29,343 nt of DNA from CAZDXJ01 sp964509475 (GCA_964509475.1 CAZDXJ010000032.1:1-29343); one strand, 5' to 3'. Positions 1 through 8,284 are shown, numbered from the stretch's first letter. Notes: generated by a model from the letters alone, not told the origin. A program made the numbers and translations.

Positions 1-20
1 ATTGCCAGGCTTTTATTTAA

Positions 21-56
21 AAACCCAAACCCCAGCAGGGGCTTGGGTTTTTTTTT
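21..56 (+). terminator. Intrinsic terminator of an upstream gene (possibly bidirectional)
   Basis: Seen: AAACCCAA (21-28) pairs with TTGGGTTT (43-50), and CCCC (30-33) with GGGG (38-41), around loop AGCA, with one A/C mismatch. A run of nine T (48-56) follows. On the plus strand it ends a gene that lies before the window. On the minus strand it sits just after the stop of the agmatine deiminase gene (88) and leaves a short U-run, so it may also end that operon. Confidence 0.85.
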
Positions 57-87
57 GGGGCGGAGAAATACCGCTGGAGAATAAATT

Positions 88-1092
88 TTATGCAGGTATT
101 TGCATGCTCATGCAATGCAGACTGCCATATTGTTGTATGAGGGGTAGACAGGAAATTGCAATGATCTCCCGATCTGGAAAACAGATGCCTAGCTTTTCTA
201 AAATTATTTGATCCATGGGGTCCTCATAAACCGGAACTAAAACGGCATTGTTCAGGATTAAAAAATTGGCATAATTGGCCGGTAAAGGTTTGCCTTCGCC
301 ATTATAAATTGGTGTCGGTAGTGGTAATGCAGTGAGTTGGTAGGGGAAGTCCGATGTTGTTCGAAAGGCTTTCAACTGTGTTTCCATGTTTTTCAAGCTT
401 GAAAAATTCGGATTGTTCGGATTGTCACAACTGCTATAGACAATATGTTCTGAAGAACAAAACCGCGCCAATGTGTCGATATGTGCGTCTGTGTCATCGC
501 CAGCCAGATTAGGCTGGTCAAGCCACAAGATTCGTTTTATGGAAAAGGCTTGTTCCAGGTTTTGTTCGATTTGTTGTTGGTTCAAATGAGGGTTGCGGTT
601 TGGGCTGAGCAGGCACTGCTTTGTGGTTAGTAGTGTTCCTTGTCCATCGCTTTCAATGCTGCCGCCTTCCAGAATCATGTCAACATTTCGGATTTTTATG
701 TGATGGAAAAACCGCGAAGTTGACAGGGTCTGATAGAGATTGTTGTCGTTCTGATGAGGATATTTATCACCCCAGCCATTGAACTGGAAGTTGATGAGTT
801 GATAGCCACTATTTGTCATTACAGGTATTGGGGAGGTGTCCCTGACCCAAATATCGTCATAGCTTGCTTGTATAAAATTTTCAAATCCAGGTAGTATATT
901 CTGGATATATTGTTGATGCTGCTCGTCTTGACAAATAACAATCAGTTCTTGGTGTTTTATTATCGCTTCCGATATTTGTTTATAGGTTTGTTCAACCTGA
1001 ACCAAATTGTTTTGGAAATCCCCTTGAGGGTATGGCCAGGCAATCAGAATAGCGGATTGTTTTTCCCATTCTGCGGGCAGTCGGATGTTCAT
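88..1092 (-). CDS. aguA: Agmatine deiminase family protein (peptidyl-arginine deiminase fold)
   Basis: A 334-aa cytosolic guanidino-group hydrolase. The family converts agmatine to N-carbamoylputrescine and ammonia in the ADC-dependent putrescine route. Family motifs are in order: WVRDTSP with Asp85, LEGGSIE at 141-147, DDTDAHIDT at 199-207 with His204, and a C-terminal HCMSMQIP with the predicted nucleophile Cys327. Length is at the short end of the family range. Its ATG overlaps the recN stop in an ATGA arrangement, so it is probably translated by coupling as the last gene of nadK-recN-aguA. The usual partner aguB (N-carbamoylputrescine amidohydrolase) is not in this window. The substrate is inferred from family; another small guanidino compound is possible. 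Confidence 0.85.
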   Translation of the reverse strand: MNIRLPAEWEKQSAILIAWPYPQGDFQNNLVQVEQTYKQISEAIIKHQELIVICQDEQHQQYIQNILPGFENFIQASYDDIWVRDTSPIPVMTNSGYQLINFQFNGWGDKYPHQNDNNLYQTLSTSRFFHHIKIRNVDMILEGGSIESDGQGTLLTTKQCLLSPNRNPHLNQQQIEQNLEQAFSIKRILWLDQPNLAGDDTDAHIDTLARFCSSEHIVYSSCDNPNNPNFSSLKNMETQLKAFRTTSDFPYQLTALPLPTPIYNGEGKPLPANYANFLILNNAVLVPVYEDPMDQIILEKLGICFPDREIIAISCLPLIQQYGSLHCMSMQIPA

Positions 1093-2765
1093 GTTTTGTT
1101 TGTTGTTTGAAGCATTTCGGCTGCGTGGGCAAGGGTGTTTTCGGTTATTTTGACACCACCCAGCATACGCGCAATTTCCTGAATACGTTCGGATTTGTTC
1201 AGTAATTTTACCGAAGACAAAGTGGTATTTTCAGCGTTACTTTTACTTACAAACAAGTGCTGGTGGGCTTGGCACGCAACTTGTGGTAAATGGGTTACGC
1301 AGAATACTTGCCGGTTCACGCTCAAGCTGCGCAAGCGCCTGCCTACAATTTCAGCGATGCCGCCACCAATGCCACTGTCTACTTCGTCAAAAATCATTGT
1401 AGGTGTGGTTTTATCACTGCTGGTTGCAACCTGAATGGCAAGACTGATACGTGATAGTTCACCCCCTGAGGCGACTTTTGCCAACGGTTTGGCGGGTAAG
1501 CCTGGGTTGGCGCTGATTTGGAATTCTATTTTGTCGAGACCATTCAAAATCGGGATTGGACTGTTTTGTGTGTTGATAAGAATCTGAAAATCGCCCTGTG
1601 GCATACCCAGTTCACGAATAAGTGATGAAATTTGGATTTGTAATTTAATGGCTGTTTTTTTACGCTGTTCGGTGAGTTGTTTGGCTGCTTTGTAATATCG
1701 CTCCTGAAGTTGAATGAGTTTGTTCTGTAGCTCTTCTATACGTTGGCTGTTATATGTCAGGTTTTCCAAGTCTTTTTGCAGTTGTATAGCTACAGCAGGA
1801 AGTCGATCGGGCGTTATCTGGTGTTTGCGGGCCAATGTCTGGATTATCCCGATTTGGGTTTCCAGCCATTGTAATCTTTGTGGATCGATTTCCTGGTTAT
1901 CCAAATATCGCCTTAATTGTTGGGCAGCTTCCTGTATTTGTATTTGTGCCTCATTTAATAAGGCATTGACCTCGTTGATTTCAGGACTTAGTTGGGCCAG
2001 ATCGCGTAATTCATTCAGACAATGGCCTAACATTTGGTTAACGGATTGTTGCTCGTTATCATAAAGCATATCAAGCTGTTGCTGACCGCTTGTTAAGATT
2101 TGGCCTAGATTGGCCTGTTTAAGGTGTTCTTCCGATAAAGCAGTATAATCGTAATTTTCCAAATCCAGTTGTTCCAGTTCTTCAATTTGATAACGCAACA
2201 ATTCTTCCCGGTTTTGTTGTTCTTGACCGGTTTGGGTGAGTTGCTGGAGTTCGGTGTTGGTTTTTTGCCAAGCCTGGAATATATCGTTAAGTTTTTCGAC
2301 CTGGGCCTGGTTTTGTCCATACTCATCCAACAAATGCCGCTGTTCGTCACGATTGAGCAATGTCAGGTGGGCGTGTTGGCCGTGAATTTCCACCAGTTTT
2401 TCACTGAGGGTTTGTAAAAATTGCAAAGTCACTGGGCGATTGTTTATATAGGCTTTGGAGCGCCCGTCTTGATTGATAATTCTGCGGATCAGACACAATG
2501 AGTTATCGCCCAATTCATTGTCAATAAGCCATTGTTGTGCGGCGGGTGCATCTTCAAGATCAAACTCAAGATTAATTTCAGCGCTTGAGCAATTGGGGCG
2601 AATATAACTGGAGTCCGCCCTGTCGCCAAGTGCCAAACCTAAGGCTGTTAATAAGATCGATTTACCGGCTCCGGTTTCACCGGTTAAAACAGACATACCT
2701 TTGCCTAAATCAAGGTTTAAGGTTTTTACGATAGCTAAATTGCTGATTGACAGATTTTGTAACAT
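1089..2765 (-). CDS. recN: DNA repair ATPase RecN
   Basis: RecN is an SMC-like ATPase for double-strand-break repair. The 558-aa product has Walker A GETGAGKS at residues 29-36, a long Gln/Leu-rich coiled coil in the middle, then an ABC-type signature region (VASGGELSRISLA), Walker B (TMIFDEVDSGIGG) and a switch His in VTHLPQVA. The open frame extends upstream to a TTG at 2792, but the ATG at 2765 gives MLQNLSISNLAIV, which aligns with the usual RecN N-terminus, and leaves only 2 nt after the nadK stop. I therefore choose 2765. It is followed by aguA in a 4-nt overlap. I saw no LexA box directly upstream, and the gene appears driven from nadK. Confidence 0.96.
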   Translation of the reverse strand: MLQNLSISNLAIVKTLNLDLGKGMSVLTGETGAGKSILLTALGLALGDRADSSYIRPNCSSAEINLEFDLEDAPAAQQWLIDNELGDNSLCLIRRIINQDGRSKAYINNRPVTLQFLQTLSEKLVEIHGQHAHLTLLNRDEQRHLLDEYGQNQAQVEKLNDIFQAWQKTNTELQQLTQTGQEQQNREELLRYQIEELEQLDLENYDYTALSEEHLKQANLGQILTSGQQQLDMLYDNEQQSVNQMLGHCLNELRDLAQLSPEINEVNALLNEAQIQIQEAAQQLRRYLDNQEIDPQRLQWLETQIGIIQTLARKHQITPDRLPAVAIQLQKDLENLTYNSQRIEELQNKLIQLQERYYKAAKQLTEQRKKTAIKLQIQISSLIRELGMPQGDFQILINTQNSPIPILNGLDKIEFQISANPGLPAKPLAKVASGGELSRISLAIQVATSSDKTTPTMIFDEVDSGIGGGIAEIVGRRLRSLSVNRQVFCVTHLPQVACQAHQHLFVSKSNAENTTLSSVKLLNKSERIQEIARMLGGVKITENTLAHAAEMLQTTNKT

Positions 2766-2767
2766 GG

Positions 2768-3652
2768 TCAGATGTGATAACCACTGCTCCAATTTAATTT
2801 TTTTCTGAGGATTTGAAAAAAATCATGATCTTCTGGGTGTAATATTCGAAGGGGGCGGGGTTCTTTTTTGATCAATACCTTATCACTTATCAGTACTTCA
2901 GGAATCTCGACATGATCGCAAGTGACCAGTGCGTTAATTTGTTCGTTTTGCGAAAAACTGATTTCAATTTCTGCCGAGTCGTTTATCACAATCGGGCGAT
3001 TACTTAATGTATGGGGGTTGAGTGGAACCAAAACCAGGGCTTGTAATGCCGGGTGCAGAATGGGACCACCACCTGACAGAGCATAAGCGGTTGAGCCGGT
3101 TGGTGTGGAAACGATCAAGCCATCCGAACGCTGTGTGTTGAGATAAACACCATTAATTTTAGTGATAATTTCGATCATGCTTGGGGTAACCCAGCGGTGA
3201 ATGACGACTTCGTTTACAGCGGTTTCTTCGTGAATAACTTGATTGGCACGGATAATTTTAGTGCGTAATAAATAGCGCTTTTCTTCTTTATAACGACCTG
3301 AAAGGATGTTTTTCAGGCTAGCAACTAATTCGGTCGGCGAAATATCGACTAAAAACCCTAATCGCCCTAAATTGACCCCGATAAGTGGGATATCGTAATC
3401 AACAATAGCTCTTGCAGCGCTCAAAAACGTTCCATCACCGCCAACGGCAATGATCAAGTCGCTGTGTTTGGCGAGTTGGTCCAGGGTGCAGTGTTTGACA
3501 TGATATTCGGGTAGAAATTGGGTGCTGGCATTGTCGATTAATATGTCATATTGATATTTTTTAAGAAAACAGCAAAGGCTGGACAGTGTTTCGGCAATGC
3601 TTGGAGCACCGGGTTTGCCTAAAATACCTATGGTTTTGAATAGAGTTTGCAT
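2768..3652 (-). CDS. nadK: NAD kinase
   Basis: ATP- (or polyphosphate-) dependent phosphorylation of NAD to NADP in the cytosol. At 294 aa it has the usual bacterial length. Seen: GGDGT at residues 71-75 (phosphate-binding and catalytic Asp), NEVVIHR, and the long motif containing STPTGSTAYALSGGGP followed by HP. The start MQTLFKTIGILGKPG matches the family N-terminus, although no strong Shine-Dalgarno is visible before the ATG. It is the first gene of the minus-strand nadK-recN-aguA unit; nadK-recN adjacency is widespread in proteobacteria. Its promoter should lie in 3653-3827, where a long inverted repeat also sits. Confidence 0.96.
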   Translation of the reverse strand: MQTLFKTIGILGKPGAPSIAETLSSLCCFLKKYQYDILIDNASTQFLPEYHVKHCTLDQLAKHSDLIIAVGGDGTFLSAARAIVDYDIPLIGVNLGRLGFLVDISPTELVASLKNILSGRYKEEKRYLLRTKIIRANQVIHEETAVNEVVIHRWVTPSMIEIITKINGVYLNTQRSDGLIVSTPTGSTAYALSGGGPILHPALQALVLVPLNPHTLSNRPIVINDSAEIEISFSQNEQINALVTCDHVEIPEVLISDKVLIKKEPRPLRILHPEDHDFFQILRKKLNWSSGYHI

Positions 3653-3691
3653 TAAAAGCTGTTTTTAGGCAGAAAAAAGAGTACATCAGTA

Positions 3692-3776
3692 TTCAAAACC
3701 GGCCTGTTTGGTGATTGGCAAAAACAAAGCGGATATTCCGTTGGGATACATTTGAAAATCCAGGGCCGGTTTTGAA
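3692..3776. repeat. Long intergenic inverted repeat upstream of nadK
   Basis: Seen: TTCAAAACCGGCCTG at 3692-3706 is the reverse complement of 3761-3776, apart from one extra G in the right arm. This makes a 15-bp stem with one bulge around a 54-nt loop. In the minus-strand direction of transcription the stem is followed about 15 nt later by six T. It could be a terminator or processing structure for the 132-aa gene transcript, a structured nadK leader, or a small palindromic repeat element. Confidence 0.7.
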
Positions 3777-3827
3777 CCTTGTATTGTTGTTCTTAAACCT
3801 CAGTTATATATTTGCAAAGCTGAAAAC

Positions 3828-4226
3828 TTAATGTTGCTTCTTTTGAATGTCGGTGAATATTTTTAATGCTTCTTCCCAAGCGGCTAAAACTTTGTCCATG
3901 TCAACATTACCCAGGTGATCAGGTTTTAAAGCGCGGCTGACTGCAAATAATGCATCAGCGCCATATTGCAGGTCACGGGCAATGGTTTCACCATTAATAT
4001 CTTTGGAAAACTGACGGGCTTCGAAATAATAGACTTTTATTTCTTGAGGGGTTGATCCATTTTTTGTTTCTTCGATGCCTTTTTTTATGATTTTAATGGT
4101 TTCCGCTGTTGCCTGTCTGGAGCCTGCCTTATCTTCGGCAGCCACAGCAGTTGTTGAATAAGTGCTGAATACGCCCATTGAGCTTCCAATAACAAGTGCT
4201 ACAGCAAATTTTTTCCATATGGACAT
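3828..4226 (-). CDS. Small exported protein of unknown function
   Basis: I do not recognise the family. The 132-aa product begins with a clear Sec signal peptide: KK, then a hydrophobic core to about residue 22, with predicted cleavage after the AVAA at 27-30. The mature part of about 100 residues is predicted helical and charged, has no Cys, no CxxCH haem site and no obvious metal motif, and ends in QKKQH. A strong Shine-Dalgarno (GAGGAG, 6 nt before ATG) suggests efficient translation. It stands alone between nadK and the divergent hrcA. A 26-nt dyad lies about 35 nt upstream, at its predicted transcription start. A periplasmic helical-bundle role is a guess only. Confidence 0.85.
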   Translation of the reverse strand: MSIWKKFAVALVIGSSMGVFSTYSTTAVAAEDKAGSRQATAETIKIIKKGIEETKNGSTPQEIKVYYFEARQFSKDINGETIARDLQYGADALFAVSRALKPDHLGNVDMDKVLAAWEEALKIFTDIQKKQH

Positions 4227-4260
4227 GATATCTCCTCAGTTTTGTTTTATATGTTTTAAA

Positions 4261-4286
4261 ATGCATACTGAATATTTAGTGTGCAT
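4261..4286. promoter_or_regulatory. 26-nt dyad, possible operator for the exported-protein gene
   Basis: Seen: ATGCATACT (4261-4269) and AGTGTGCAT (4278-4286) are near-perfect inverted arms around GAATATTT. The two imperfect positions in the dyad are both G/T pairs. A minus-strand -10-like TAAAAT lies at 4296-4291, which would place the start of transcription near 4284, inside the dyad. This is the geometry of a repressor site. The cognate regulator is unknown; HrcA's CIRCE consensus does not match. Confidence 0.5.
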
Positions 4287-4414
4287 AGGGATTTTAACAC
4301 AGCATAACCTGAATTAAAGTGAAATCTTTTCTTTATGAACCAAGCATATGCGATATAGTAGATGGGAGCATTATCAATGTTCCAGGGGCATGTTGATTAT
4401 TGGAAAATACCATC

Positions 4415-4443
4415 TTGATAGATTCCAGGCTAACTGATATCAT
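4415..4443 (+). promoter_or_regulatory. Putative sigma-70 promoter of hrcA
   Basis: Seen: TTGATA (4415-4420), a 17-nt spacer and TATCAT (4438-4443), each hexamer matching consensus at 5 of 6 positions. It lies about 70 nt before the hrcA start. I found no CIRCE repeat and no sigma-32 -10 element in this leader, so hrcA itself looks housekeeping-expressed. Confidence 0.6.
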
Positions 4444-4511
4444 TCGGCGATTTTACGTTCATGATCTTATGTCATTAATGCCTTTTGTTGTGATATATAG
4501 AAGGAGGGGTT

Positions 4512-5567
4512 GTGGGAAATCATCCGGATTTGAATGAGCGTTCATTACAACTACTGAAGACATTAGTTGAACGATATATCAGTGAAGGCCAACCGGTTGG
4601 TTCCCGGGTATTGTCGAAAAATTCTGAATTGAAGCTGAGCGCAGCAACGATACGTAATGTGATGGCCGATCTGGAAGAACTCGGGTTGGTTCGTTCCCCG
4701 CATACTTCAGCAGGAAGAGTCCCCACCGTAAGTGGATATCGTTTGTTTGTCGATTCTCTGTTGACGGTGACACCTTTGGAAGAAGAACAGCTCAAACATT
4801 TGCATGATGATTTGCTGGAATTGGATGATCCCGGTGAAATGATCAGTACAGCAGCAAAATTGTTATCTGAAATATCGCAAATGGCCGGTGTCGTGACCTT
4901 GCCGAAGCGAGAGTTGGTCTGTTTGCGTCATATTGAGTTTTTACCGTTATCCAACACCCGGGTTTTGGTGATTTTTGTCACTAATGAACAACAGGTCCAC
5001 AATAAGATCATTCATACTTCAAAACAATTTTCCGCAGCGGAATTGCAACAGGCAGCCAATTATTTGAATACGGTTTATTCAGGCAGTAATCTGGCGGCTA
5101 TCCGGGAGGCGATGGTCAGGGATTTGCGTATCGATCAGGAACGCATGAACCGGGAAATGCTCAATGCTGTAGAAATTGCGCAACTGGCTTTTGACCAGGA
5201 CAGCAGCAAGGAAGACTATGTTTTGACGGGTGAAACCAATTTAATGGGTTTTTCTGAATTATCCGATATGGAGCGCTTGAAACAATTGTTCGATGCATTC
5301 GGCCAGAAGCGGGCAATTATTCATTTGTTGGATCAATGTCTGGAAGCGGATGGCGTGCAAATTTTTATCGGTGAAGAGTCAGGTTATCACGCTTTTGATC
5401 ATTGCAGTCTGGTCAGCGCGCCTTATTCCGTTAATGATGAGGTCGTTGGTGTGTTAGGCGTCATCGGGCCGACGCGGATGTCCTATCAAAAAATCATTCC
5501 TTTTGTCGATGTAACTGCAAAATTGTTGGGGGCAGCCTTGAATAACCAATCTTCGGCCCCATCTTAA
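4512..5567 (+). CDS. hrcA: Heat-inducible transcription repressor HrcA
   Basis: DNA-binding repressor of chaperone genes that recognises CIRCE and needs GroE to fold. The 351-aa product has the N-terminal winged-helix segment (about 5-80, including GQPVGSR, SAATIRNVMADLEELG and SPHTSAGRVPT) followed by the GAF-like and HrcA C-terminal region. The start is a GTG at 4512 with AAGGAGG immediately upstream; no in-frame ATG fits the conserved N-terminus. It is the first gene before grpE-dnaK-dnaJ. The end of its coding sequence also carries a sigma-32 promoter for grpE. No CIRCE was found by eye at hrcA, grpE, dnaK or dnaJ, so its target is probably elsewhere (groESL would be the usual one). Confidence 0.95.
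   Translation: MGNHPDLNERSLQLLKTLVERYISEGQPVGSRVLSKNSELKLSAATIRNVMADLEELGLVRSPHTSAGRVPTVSGYRLFVDSLLTVTPLEEEQLKHLHDDLLELDDPGEMISTAAKLLSEISQMAGVVTLPKRELVCLRHIEFLPLSNTRVLVIFVTNEQQVHNKIIHTSKQFSAAELQQAANYLNTVYSGSNLAAIREAMVRDLRIDQERMNREMLNAVEIAQLAFDQDSSKEDYVLTGETNLMGFSELSDMERLKQLFDAFGQKRAIIHLLDQCLEADGVQIFIGEESGYHAFDHCSLVSAPYSVNDEVVGVLGVIGPTRMSYQKIIPFVDVTAKLLGAALNNQSSAPS
5537..5564 (+). promoter_or_regulatory. Sigma-32 heat-shock promoter of grpE, inside the end of hrcA
   Basis: Seen: CTTGAA (5537-5542), a 14-nt spacer, then CCCCATCT (5557-5564). This matches the known RpoH consensus (CTTGAA, 13-17 nt, CCCCATNT). It covers the last ten codons of hrcA and would start transcription near 5571-5575, giving grpE a leader of about 70 nt. 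Confidence 0.8.
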
Positions 5568-5580
5568 CGTCATTGGTTTT

Positions 5581-5615
5581 CCGCGTTATCCCTTTGGGTT
5601 GCGCGGTGCTTTTTT
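5581..5615 (+). terminator. Hairpin with T-run in the hrcA-grpE spacer
   Basis: Seen: CCGCG (5581-5585) pairs with CGCGG (5602-5606), with an inner CCC/GGG pairing, then TGC and six T (5610-5615). It looks like an intrinsic terminator for hrcA. It lies downstream of the sigma-32 start and only 27 nt before the grpE ATG, so it would also be transcribed at the 5' end of heat-shock mRNA. A leaky terminator or attenuator is possible. Confidence 0.55.
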
Positions 5616-5642
5616 ATCTTACAAATTCTGGAGCCATTTATA

Positions 5643-6290
5643 ATGAGTAAAAAGCGGGAATTGCCAGATTCTCAGGCAGAAATTGACGTGCAAGAAGATG
5701 TTGCCCAACAGGTGGAGGCTGTCAGCGTGCGGAAATCAGATTCTGAACAAGGGCAAGAGGATGTTGAGGAGCCGGCTGAAATCAGCGTTGCTGAATTACA
5801 GAATCAGCTTGAGCAGGCAAAACAAGAGGCCGGGCAAAATTGGGAAAAAGTGCTTCGAATTCAAGCGGAAATGGAAAATTTGCGCAAAAGAACGCAAAAG
5901 GATCTCGAAAATGCGCATAAATTTGCTCTGGAAAAGTTTGCCAAGGAATTGATAACAGTTCTGGATAGTCTCGAACTGGGTATTCAGGCTTCGACCGGAG
6001 ATAGCCCTGAGATTGTCAAATTGCGCGAAGGCAGTGAGTTGACCTTAAAACAGTTTGAGTCGGTATTGTCCAGGTTCAATATTGAAACCATCAACCCTTT
6101 GGGAGAGCCATTCAATCCCGAATGGCATCAGGCGATGTCGATGCAGGTTTCAGAGCAATACGCGCCGAATACGGTAATGAATGTTTTCCAAAAAGGTTAT
6201 TTGTTAAATGGCCGGTTGCTGCGGCCGGCAATGGTGGTGGTTGCCAAAGCAATGGAAGATGGCGAACAGGAAAAAGAACAACAGACTTGA
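5643..6290 (+). CDS. grpE: Nucleotide exchange factor GrpE
   Basis: Homodimeric co-chaperone that releases ADP from DnaK. The 215-aa product has an acidic, probably disordered N-terminus (1-45), a long coiled coil (about 45-110, including NWEKVLRIQAEMENLRKR), and the C-terminal beta domain with FNPEWHQAMS and the ending NGRLLRPAMVVVAK. The N-terminal tail is somewhat longer than in E. coli GrpE (197 aa). GGAG lies about 9 nt before the ATG. It is the first gene of the heat-shock unit, driven by the sigma-32 promoter at 5537-5564, with dnaK 65 nt downstream. Confidence 0.96.
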   Translation: MSKKRELPDSQAEIDVQEDVAQQVEAVSVRKSDSEQGQEDVEEPAEISVAELQNQLEQAKQEAGQNWEKVLRIQAEMENLRKRTQKDLENAHKFALEKFAKELITVLDSLELGIQASTGDSPEIVKLREGSELTLKQFESVLSRFNIETINPLGEPFNPEWHQAMSMQVSEQYAPNTVMNVFQKGYLLNGRLLRPAMVVVAKAMEDGEQEKEQQT

Positions 6291-6355
6291 AATTTAGGTG
6301 TGACAACCTTATATCACTAACAAGTTTTAAAAAATTTTTTGATTTGGAGAATTCA

Positions 6356-8284
6356 ATGGCTAAGATTATTGGTATTGACCTGGGGACAACGAACTCCTGT
6401 GTGGCCGTATTGGAAAACGGTCAGGCACGGGTCATTGAGAACAGTGAAGGTGCACGTACAACACCTTCTGTGATTGCATTTACCGGAGATGATGAAATTT
6501 TGGTGGGTCAGTCGGCAAAGCGCCAGGCCGTGACCAATCCTGAAAACACCCTGTTTGCAATCAAACGATTGATTGGCCGCCGTTTTGAGGATGACGAGGT
6601 ACAAAAAGACATCAAAATGGTGCCGTACAAAATTGTCAAAGCGGAAAATGGCGATGCCTGGGTGGATGTGCATGGTAAAAAAATGGCTGCACCCGAAGTT
6701 TCGGCACGTGTTTTGATGAAATTGAAAAAAGATGCAGAAGCTTATTTGGGCGAAGAAGTCAAAGAAGCCGTGATTACGGTGCCGGCTTATTTCAACGATT
6801 CACAAAGACAAGCGACTAAAGATGCCGGTCGTATCGCCGGTTTGGATGTCAAGCGTATTATCAATGAGCCGACAGCGGCGGCATTGGCGTTTGGCATGGA
6901 CAAGCCCAAAGGGGATTTGAAAATTGCCGTTTATGATCTGGGTGGCGGTACATTTGATATTTCAATCATTGAAATTGCCGAAATCGAAGGTGAACATCAA
7001 TTTGAGGTCTTGTCTACCAACGGTGACACTTTCCTGGGCGGTGAAGATTTCGATTTAAGGATTATCGATTATCTGGCATCGGAATTTAAAAAAGAAAACG
7101 GCATTGATTTGCACAATGATCCATTGGCCTTGCAGCGTTTGAAAGAAGCGGCGGAAAAAGCCAAAATTGAACTTTCTTCAGCACAGCAAACCGATGTCAA
7201 CCTGCCTTATGTCACGGCCGATGCTTCCGGGCCGAAGCATTTGAACGTCAAGTTGACACGGGCTAAATTGGAGTCCCTGGTCGAGGATTTGATCAACAGA
7301 ACCAAAGCACCTTGCGAAATGGCCCTGAAGGATGCCGGCTTATCCGCTTCCGATATCAGTGAAGTGATTTTGGTCGGTGGCCAAACCCGTATGCCGAAAG
7401 TGCAGGAATTTGTCCAGGAGATTTTTGGCAGAGAGCCGCGTAAAGATGTGAATCCCGATGAGGCGGTTGCCCTGGGTGCCGCGATTCAGGCCGGTGTTTT
7501 GGGTGGTGATGTCAAGGATGTACTGTTGTTGGATGTAACACCGTTGTCTTTGGGGATTGAGACAATGGGTGGTGTAATGACCAAATTGATTGAAAAAAAT
7601 ACCACGATTCCGACCAACGCATCGCAGATATTTTCAACGGCGGACGATAATCAAACAGCGGTAACCGTGCATGTGTTGCAAGGTGAGCGGGAAATGGCTT
7701 CAGGTAACAAATCCCTGGGGCGCTTTGATTTGACCGATATTCCGCCGGCGCCACGAGGTGTGCCACAGATTGAGGTCTCTTTTGATATTGACGCCAATGG
7801 TATTTTGAATGTGTCGGCGAAAGATAAAGCCACCGGTAAGGAGCAATCGATTGTGATCAAGGCTTCCAGTGGTTTGTCGGATGACGAAGTCGAACGCATG
7901 ATTAAAGATGCCGAAGCCCATGCCGAGGAAGATCGGAAGATGGCTGAATTGGTCGCGGCACGCAATCAGGCCGATGCCATTATCCATGCCACCGAAAAAT
8001 CCATGCAGGAATTGGGTGAGCAAGTGGGAGCTGAAGAAAAAACTCAGATCGAAAAAGCCATTGCTGAGTTGAAAGAAGCGGTTCAGGGTAATGACAAATC
8101 GGTGATTGAATCGAAAACTACCGTGTTGACTGAACTTTCAGGTAAGCTGGCCGAGCGTGTTTATGCGCAGAAGGCGGGTACCGAGGGAGCGACGGAAGCG
8201 GGTGCCGAACAGGCTAAGGCAAAAACGGATGACGATGTTGTTGATGCCGAATTTGAAGAAGTCAAAGACGAAAACAAAAAATAA
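6356..8284 (+). CDS. dnaK: Chaperone protein DnaK (Hsp70)
   Basis: ATP-driven Hsp70 chaperone that works with DnaJ and GrpE in the cytosol. The 642-aa product starts MAKIIGIDLGTTNS. It shows the phosphate-1 motif at the N-terminus, IINEPTAAALAFG, YDLGGGTFDISI and VGGQTRMP, the linker DVLLLDVTPLSLG, the peptide-binding domain, and an acidic tail containing DAEFEEVKD. The frame stays open upstream to 6122, but that part overlaps grpE and has no homology. The ATG at 6356 has GGAGA upstream and the canonical N-terminus. The grpE-dnaK spacer contains a 12-nt A6T6 palindrome (6329-6340) but no terminator. Confidence 0.98.
   Translation: MAKIIGIDLGTTNSCVAVLENGQARVIENSEGARTTPSVIAFTGDDEILVGQSAKRQAVTNPENTLFAIKRLIGRRFEDDEVQKDIKMVPYKIVKAENGDAWVDVHGKKMAAPEVSARVLMKLKKDAEAYLGEEVKEAVITVPAYFNDSQRQATKDAGRIAGLDVKRIINEPTAAALAFGMDKPKGDLKIAVYDLGGGTFDISIIEIAEIEGEHQFEVLSTNGDTFLGGEDFDLRIIDYLASEFKKENGIDLHNDPLALQRLKEAAEKAKIELSSAQQTDVNLPYVTADASGPKHLNVKLTRAKLESLVEDLINRTKAPCEMALKDAGLSASDISEVILVGGQTRMPKVQEFVQEIFGREPRKDVNPDEAVALGAAIQAGVLGGDVKDVLLLDVTPLSLGIETMGGVMTKLIEKNTTIPTNASQIFSTADDNQTAVTVHVLQGEREMASGNKSLGRFDLTDIPPAPRGVPQIEVSFDIDANGILNVSAKDKATGKEQSIVIKASSGLSDDEVERMIKDAEAHAEEDRKMAELVAARNQADAIIHATEKSMQELGEQVGAEEKTQIEKAIAELKEAVQGNDKSVIESKTTVLTELSGKLAERVYAQKAGTEGATEAGAEQAKAKTDDDVVDAEFEEVKDENKK

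Noticed and set aside
2766..2792. TTG start of recN at 2792
   Set aside because: It would overlap nadK by 25 nt; ATG 2765 matches the family and sits 2 nt after the nadK stop.
6329..6340. A6T6 palindrome before dnaK as a terminator
   Set aside because: No GC stem; it lies inside a heat-shock operon and is better explained as an AT-rich spacer.
6122..6355. 78-codon N-terminal extension of the dnaK reading frame
   Set aside because: It overlaps grpE in another frame, reads as low-complexity shadow sequence, and the ATG at 6356 has a ribosome site and the exact DnaK N-terminus.
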